From NCBI GenBank assembly GCA_016191465.1, contig JACPOP010000018.1:18335-82334 (forward strand): 64,000 nucleotides of DNA, read 5' to 3'. Positions 61,001-64,000 of this stretch are shown in pieces. This stretch comes from Chloroflexota bacterium. Lineage in GTDB: Bacteria > Chloroflexota > UBA6077 > CF-72. The position numbers were made by a program, and so were the translations under genes. Under the pieces are notes generated by a model, which was not told the origin of the DNA, searched no databases, and worked only from the letters and a program-made list of their open reading frames with translations. Numbering within the stretch: the stretch's first letter is position 1; the number at the start of each line of letters is the position of its first letter.

Positions 61001-61966
61001 CTAGGAGCGGGGCGCCAGCTCTTTGTCGATGCGCTGGGCAATCGACGGCGCCGCCGTCGCCAGGTCCTTCGGGTCCAGGCGGCCAATCTCGCTGATGATC
61101 GTCTCCGCACGGGTGCCGCTGAGACGGTTCACGTCGTCCCGGTCCTTCAGGATTGCCCCCAGCGTGGCGTTGACAGCTTCCGGTTCCAGGTGGTCAGCGT
61201 GCAGCGCCATCAAGCTCATGGCCCAGTCGATGGATTCCGCCATCCCAGGCGTCTTGCCCAACCGCACCCGCCGTACAACCTGCATAAATCCGGCGACCTG
61301 TTCCGCCAGGTGGTGGTTGATGCCCTCCACCTTGCTTTCGATGATCCGAACTTCCTTCTCGAAATCCGGGTAGTCAATCCACAGGTACAGGCAGCGCCGC
61401 TTCAGCGCGTCCGAAAGCTCGCGTGTCCGGTTGGAGGTGAGCACGACGTACGGTCGGTGCTCTGCCTTGACCGTGCCAAGCTCCGGAATCGTGACCTGGA
61501 AGTCTGAGAGCACCTCCAGCAGGAACGCCTCGAACTCCTCATCGGCCCGGTCCACCTCGTCAATGAGCAGGACCGGCGCCCTGTCCGGGTGCGAGATGGC
61601 TCGCAGGAGCGGCCGCTGGAGCAGGTACGGCTCCGAGAAGATCTCCGCTTCCGCCTGGCGCACACTGCGGCCTTCCACGTGGGCAGCCTCCTGCAAGCGG
61701 ATGTGCAGCATCTGCTTGGGGTAGTTCCACTCATAGAGTGCGGAGCTGGCGTCGAGGCCCTCATAGCACTGGAGCCGGATCAGCTCTGTTTCCAGGGACG
61801 CCGCGAGGACCTTTGCGATCTCAGTTTTCCCTACGCCAGCCTGACCCTCGATGAGGACGGGCTTGCGAAGCTCCATCGCCAGATACACGGTTGTAGCAAT
61901 GGCCCGGTCGGTAACGTAATGCTGCCGCTCGAGGCGGCTCTGAATTTCGGCGATCTGAGGTAGCAA
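61001..61966 (-). CDS. coxD: MoxR-type AAA ATPase (CoxD-like)
   Basis: 321 residues: Walker A GQAGVGKTEIAK near residue 40, Walker B VLLIDEVDRADEEFE near 133, and sensor SNRTRELSDALKRRCLYLWIDYP near 180, all of the MoxR family that remodels protein complexes with VWA partners. TTG start at 61966; a consensus TATAAT (61976-61981) is 9 nt upstream and no Shine-Dalgarno sequence is visible, so the coxD-coxE pair seems to have its own leaderless promoter within the end of moeA. Confidence 0.9.
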   Translation of the reverse strand: MLPQIAEIQSRLERQHYVTDRAIATTVYLAMELRKPVLIEGQAGVGKTEIAKVLAASLETELIRLQCYEGLDASSALYEWNYPKQMLHIRLQEAAHVEGRSVRQAEAEIFSEPYLLQRPLLRAISHPDRAPVLLIDEVDRADEEFEAFLLEVLSDFQVTIPELGTVKAEHRPYVVLTSNRTRELSDALKRRCLYLWIDYPDFEKEVRIIESKVEGINHHLAEQVAGFMQVVRRVRLGKTPGMAESIDWAMSLMALHADHLEPEAVNATLGAILKDRDDVNRLSGTRAETIISEIGRLDPKDLATAAPSIAQRIDKELAPRS

Positions 61967-61975
61967 GGCGATCCG

Positions 61976-61981
61976 ATTATA
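61976..61981 (-). promoter_or_regulatory. Consensus -10 box (TATAAT) of coxD
   Basis: TATAAT on the minus strand, overlapping the moeA stop codon and 9 nt before the coxD TTG. No clear -35 box. Confidence 0.5.
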
Positions 61982-63203
61982 GGTCGAGGTCCACCAGGAG
62001 CAGCGTGGGGATGCGCGTGCCCGCGGGCAGCACTACTGTGCCGGGCTCAATTTCGAGCAGCCCATTCGCCCCGGCAATCGAAAGCAGGCGGCTTGAGGCC
62101 TGAAGTCCCGTCGAATGGGCGACGAGCTCGCCGTCCTCCCAGCGCACTCGCACCCGCTGGTATTCGAGACGGAGCGGGTCAGGGCGGAGCGGCTGAACGA
62201 TGCGCGCCTGCACGCGCGGACGCAGGACCCGGTGGTGACCGCCCAGCTTGAGCAGGGCCGGGCGGACGAAGACCTCGAAGGTGACCAGGGAGGAGACCGG
62301 GAACCCCGGCAGCCCGAACAGCAACTGGCCCGCCGCCGTGGTGGCGAAGGTGAGCGGCTTCCCCGGTTTGAAGGAAACTCGCCCGAAATGGACCGTGCCG
62401 GTGCGCTCCAGGAGGGGCTTCATCAGGTCGCGGGTGCCCATGGAGACGCCGCCGGACGTGATGAGCACGTCGCAGACTTCAAGCGCCTCGCGCACCAGGC
62501 TCGCGAGCAGGGCCTCGTCATCGCGTCCGTGGCGGTGCCAGACGACCGTGGCGCCCGCGGCTTGGGCGGAGGCCATCAGCGCGTAGCGGTTGCTATCCCG
62601 CACCGCGCCTGGTGGCGGCGTCTCCCAGGGCTCAACCACCTCGTCGCCGGTGGCCAGGATGGCGACCCGCGGACGGCGCACCACGGGCACCTCGCTCGCG
62701 CCAACACTCGCGAGAAGCCCGACTTCCGATGGGCCGATCCGCTCGCCGGCGCGGGCGACGACCTGGCCCCGCACGAGGTCCATCCCGGGCGGGTGGATAT
62801 TCTCGGCAGCGTGGGGCAGCCTGTGCAGCCGCACCACCTCGCCCGCGTGGTCGGTGTCCTCCACCATCACCACGGCATCGGCGCCCTGCGGAATGGTGCC
62901 GCCAGTCATGATAGCCACGGCCTCGCCAGAACCCACCTGGGTGTGCGCCAGCCGGCCGGCCGTTACCTCCGCGAGCACGCGCCGGTCTGGGGCGCTGTCC
63001 GCGGACCTGACCGCGTACCCATCGACAGAGGACCGCGGCAACCCTGGCAGGTCCGCATCGGCCGCGACCTCGCGCGCGAGCACTCGCCCCAGCGCCTCAA
63101 CGAGCGGAACGGACTCTGTCGGCAGAGCGGTCGTCCGCTCGAGGATCGCCGCGAGGGCGTCCGGCACGGGGACCATTGGGTAGGGCGATGAGCGAGTCGG
63201 CAC
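61977..63203 (-). CDS. moeA: Molybdopterin molybdenumtransferase MoeA
   Basis: Inserts molybdenum into adenylated molybdopterin. 408 residues: N-terminal domain with LPRSSVDGYAVRSAD near residue 47 and GGTIPQGADAVVMVEDTD near 97, the MoCF domain with ATGDEVVEPWE and TSGGVSMGTRDLMK near 240, GLPGFPVSSLVTFEVFVRP near 295 and a C-terminal beta domain. GTG at 63203; TAATCT lies 12 nt upstream as a possible -10 box. It sits between coxG and coxD. Confidence 0.95.
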   Translation of the reverse strand: MPTRSSPYPMVPVPDALAAILERTTALPTESVPLVEALGRVLAREVAADADLPGLPRSSVDGYAVRSADSAPDRRVLAEVTAGRLAHTQVGSGEAVAIMTGGTIPQGADAVVMVEDTDHAGEVVRLHRLPHAAENIHPPGMDLVRGQVVARAGERIGPSEVGLLASVGASEVPVVRRPRVAILATGDEVVEPWETPPPGAVRDSNRYALMASAQAAGATVVWHRHGRDDEALLASLVREALEVCDVLITSGGVSMGTRDLMKPLLERTGTVHFGRVSFKPGKPLTFATTAAGQLLFGLPGFPVSSLVTFEVFVRPALLKLGGHHRVLRPRVQARIVQPLRPDPLRLEYQRVRVRWEDGELVAHSTGLQASSRLLSIAGANGLLEIEPGTVVLPAGTRIPTLLLVDLDL

Positions 63204-63215
63204 CGTGGAAGGTTC

Positions 63216-63221
63216 AGATTA
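63216..63221 (-). promoter_or_regulatory. Candidate -10 box (TAATCT) of moeA
   Basis: TAATCT on the minus strand 12 nt before the moeA GTG; spacing would leave a leader of only a few bases. Confidence 0.3.
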
Positions 63222-63367
63222 CCGCGCCGCGCGCGGGCGCCGGCTTGTCGCCCGCGTCAACGCGCGGGGCCGCGACTGGAGAGTGTCAAGCACGCGAGCA
63301 CAAGCCCGCCACCTCACCAGGAAGTGATGGCACGTGCTGAGCACTTTCGGAACGTCGCACGAACGGC

Positions 63368-63808
63368 TCAGGACGGAAGTTTTCCTTTCAAGCACTCGAA
63401 GAACTGATTCATGAGCATTTTGGCCACGCCGCCGAGCATGCGTTGACCGACGCCAGCGACCGTGCCCCCAACCTGCCCGTCACCGTCGACGCTCACTCGA
63501 GTTGCGCTGTCGCCGTCCGGCTCCAGGGTGATGCGGGCGGTGCCCTTCACGAACCCCGGGCCTCCGGTACCCTGCACCTGGAGGGTGTAGGCCGTAGGCT
63601 CAGACTTCTCCACGATGGCGACGGTGCTCTTGTAGGTGCCACGGATGGTGCCAACCCCCACCTTGAGCACCGCGTCCCAGTGATCCGGGGCCGTCTCGGT
63701 CAGCGTCTGCACTCCAGGAATGCACGTTCGCAGGTTCTCGGGGTCCATGAGGAGCGCCCACACCTGCTCGGGCGGGGCGGAAAAGACGTATGCACCTTCG
63801 ACCTTCAT
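63368..63808 (-). CDS. coxG: CoxG-like SRPBCC protein
   Basis: 146 residues from the ATG at 63808; residues upstream in the same open frame look non-coding. The START/SRPBCC fold of CoxG (carbon monoxide dehydrogenase subunit G) is recognised from MKVEGAYVFSAPPEQVWALLMDPENL at the start, CIPGVQ, GVGTIRGTYKSTV and a C-terminal amphipathic helix (GVGQRMLGGVAKMLMNQFFECL). Its homologues are needed for membrane attachment of CO dehydrogenase. TACGAT lies 7 nt before the ATG. Confidence 0.9.
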   Translation of the reverse strand: MKVEGAYVFSAPPEQVWALLMDPENLRTCIPGVQTLTETAPDHWDAVLKVGVGTIRGTYKSTVAIVEKSEPTAYTLQVQGTGGPGFVKGTARITLEPDGDSATRVSVDGDGQVGGTVAGVGQRMLGGVAKMLMNQFFECLKGKLPS

Positions 63809-63815
63809 GCGGCGG

Positions 63816-63821
63816 ATCGTA
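63816..63821 (-). promoter_or_regulatory. Candidate -10 box (TACGAT) of coxG
   Basis: TACGAT on the minus strand 7 nt before the coxG ATG, with no ribosome binding site. Confidence 0.4.
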
Positions 63822-63936
63822 CAGCAGCGCCAGGCCGGCCGCGCGCGGCGCGCGGTTCTGGGGCGCACCCGGCGGTTGTAACAGTCTTCCGGTCGAGTGG
63901 GGGCGGAGCGTAGGCTGAGCGGATCACCAAGCCGAG

Positions 63937-63965
63937 CGCCGCCGGTGCTCATTGCACCGGCGGCG
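63937..63965. promoter_or_regulatory. 12-bp perfect inverted repeat at the window end
   Basis: Arms 63937-63948 and 63954-63965 are exact complements with a 5-nt loop. It lies between coxG and a possible plus-strand gene, so it may be a regulatory dyad; a terminator is less likely since both neighbours point away. Confidence 0.45.
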
Positions 63966-63979
63966 CGTGGGAGAGCCCG

Positions 63980-64000
63980 ATGAACGCGGACCCGATCCCC
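63980..64000 (+). CDS. Possible start of a plus-strand gene (first 7 codons)
   Basis: An ATG at 63980 with GGGAG about 6 nt upstream opens a frame that runs off the window (MNADPIP). Too short for identification. Confidence 0.3.

Overview
The window is a high-GC (about two thirds G+C by eye), gene-dense bacterial chromosome segment with about 58 protein genes. I see no rRNA, tRNA, CRISPR array, phage or insertion sequence. Gene content and style point to a Chloroflexota bacterium, perhaps Thermomicrobia/Sphaerobacter-like: a Qng1-type queuosine salvage protein beside tgt, a cox-type molybdenum hydroxylase cluster, rqcH divergent from gmk, many GTG/TTG starts, and many genes whose start codon lies 6-12 nt behind a TANNNT -10 hexamer with no Shine-Dalgarno sequence (probably leaderless mRNAs). 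The phylum is an inference from gene families.

Layout. 1-9 kb: 3' end of mfd, an ABC exporter, an RlmI-like methyltransferase, apt, and a riboflavin set (ribD, ribE, ribH; no ribBA here). 8-13 kb: an SAM/methylthioadenosine recycling set (mtnP, PfkB kinase, ahcY, metK) with a heptamer repeat before metK. 13-22 kb: nucleotide-sugar genes (two GDP-sugar-type SDRs, a phosphohexomutase, mannose-1-phosphate guanylyltransferase, a GalE-like epimerase) enclosing def, secD and secF. 22-32 kb: pyrG, a YaaQ/DarA-type PII-like protein, tmk, a SpoIIIAA/Ycf45-type ATPase, Nudix, universal stress protein, two TrkA proteins, HNH nuclease and cobU. 32-41 kb: divergent gmk/rqcH, a class A PBP with a Pro/Ala-rich tail, a family 9 glycosyltransferase, a LON-domain protein, an M20 amidohydrolase and an SDR. 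41-49 kb: fumC, tgt with qng1, an ECF sigma/anti-sigma pair divergent from PspC and LiaF-like genes, a DoxX-like protein and DUF309. 49-55 kb: class II aldolase, membrane-anchored sulfite-oxidase-fold enzyme, DEAD-box helicase, HAD phosphatase and a peroxiredoxin. 55-64 kb: a minus-strand cluster for a CO-dehydrogenase/xanthine-dehydrogenase-type enzyme (coxG, moeA, coxD, coxE, xdhC, mocA, Nudix, coxS, coxM, a 110-aa unknown) with no catalytic large subunit in view.

The most interesting object is the peroxiredoxin at 54649-55125. Its reading frame has one in-frame TGA exactly where the peroxidatic cysteine belongs, the protein has no cysteine at all, the frame is intact on both sides, and a perfect stem-loop of bacterial SECIS geometry starts 10 nt after the TGA. 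It is therefore most likely a one-Sec selenoprotein that ordinary annotation would split or call a pseudogene. Other points worth attention are the Qng1-Tgt pairing with an altered Tgt substrate loop, the cox cluster without coxL, a 15-bp dyad centred on the def -10 box, and overlapping divergent -10 boxes for gmk and rqcH.
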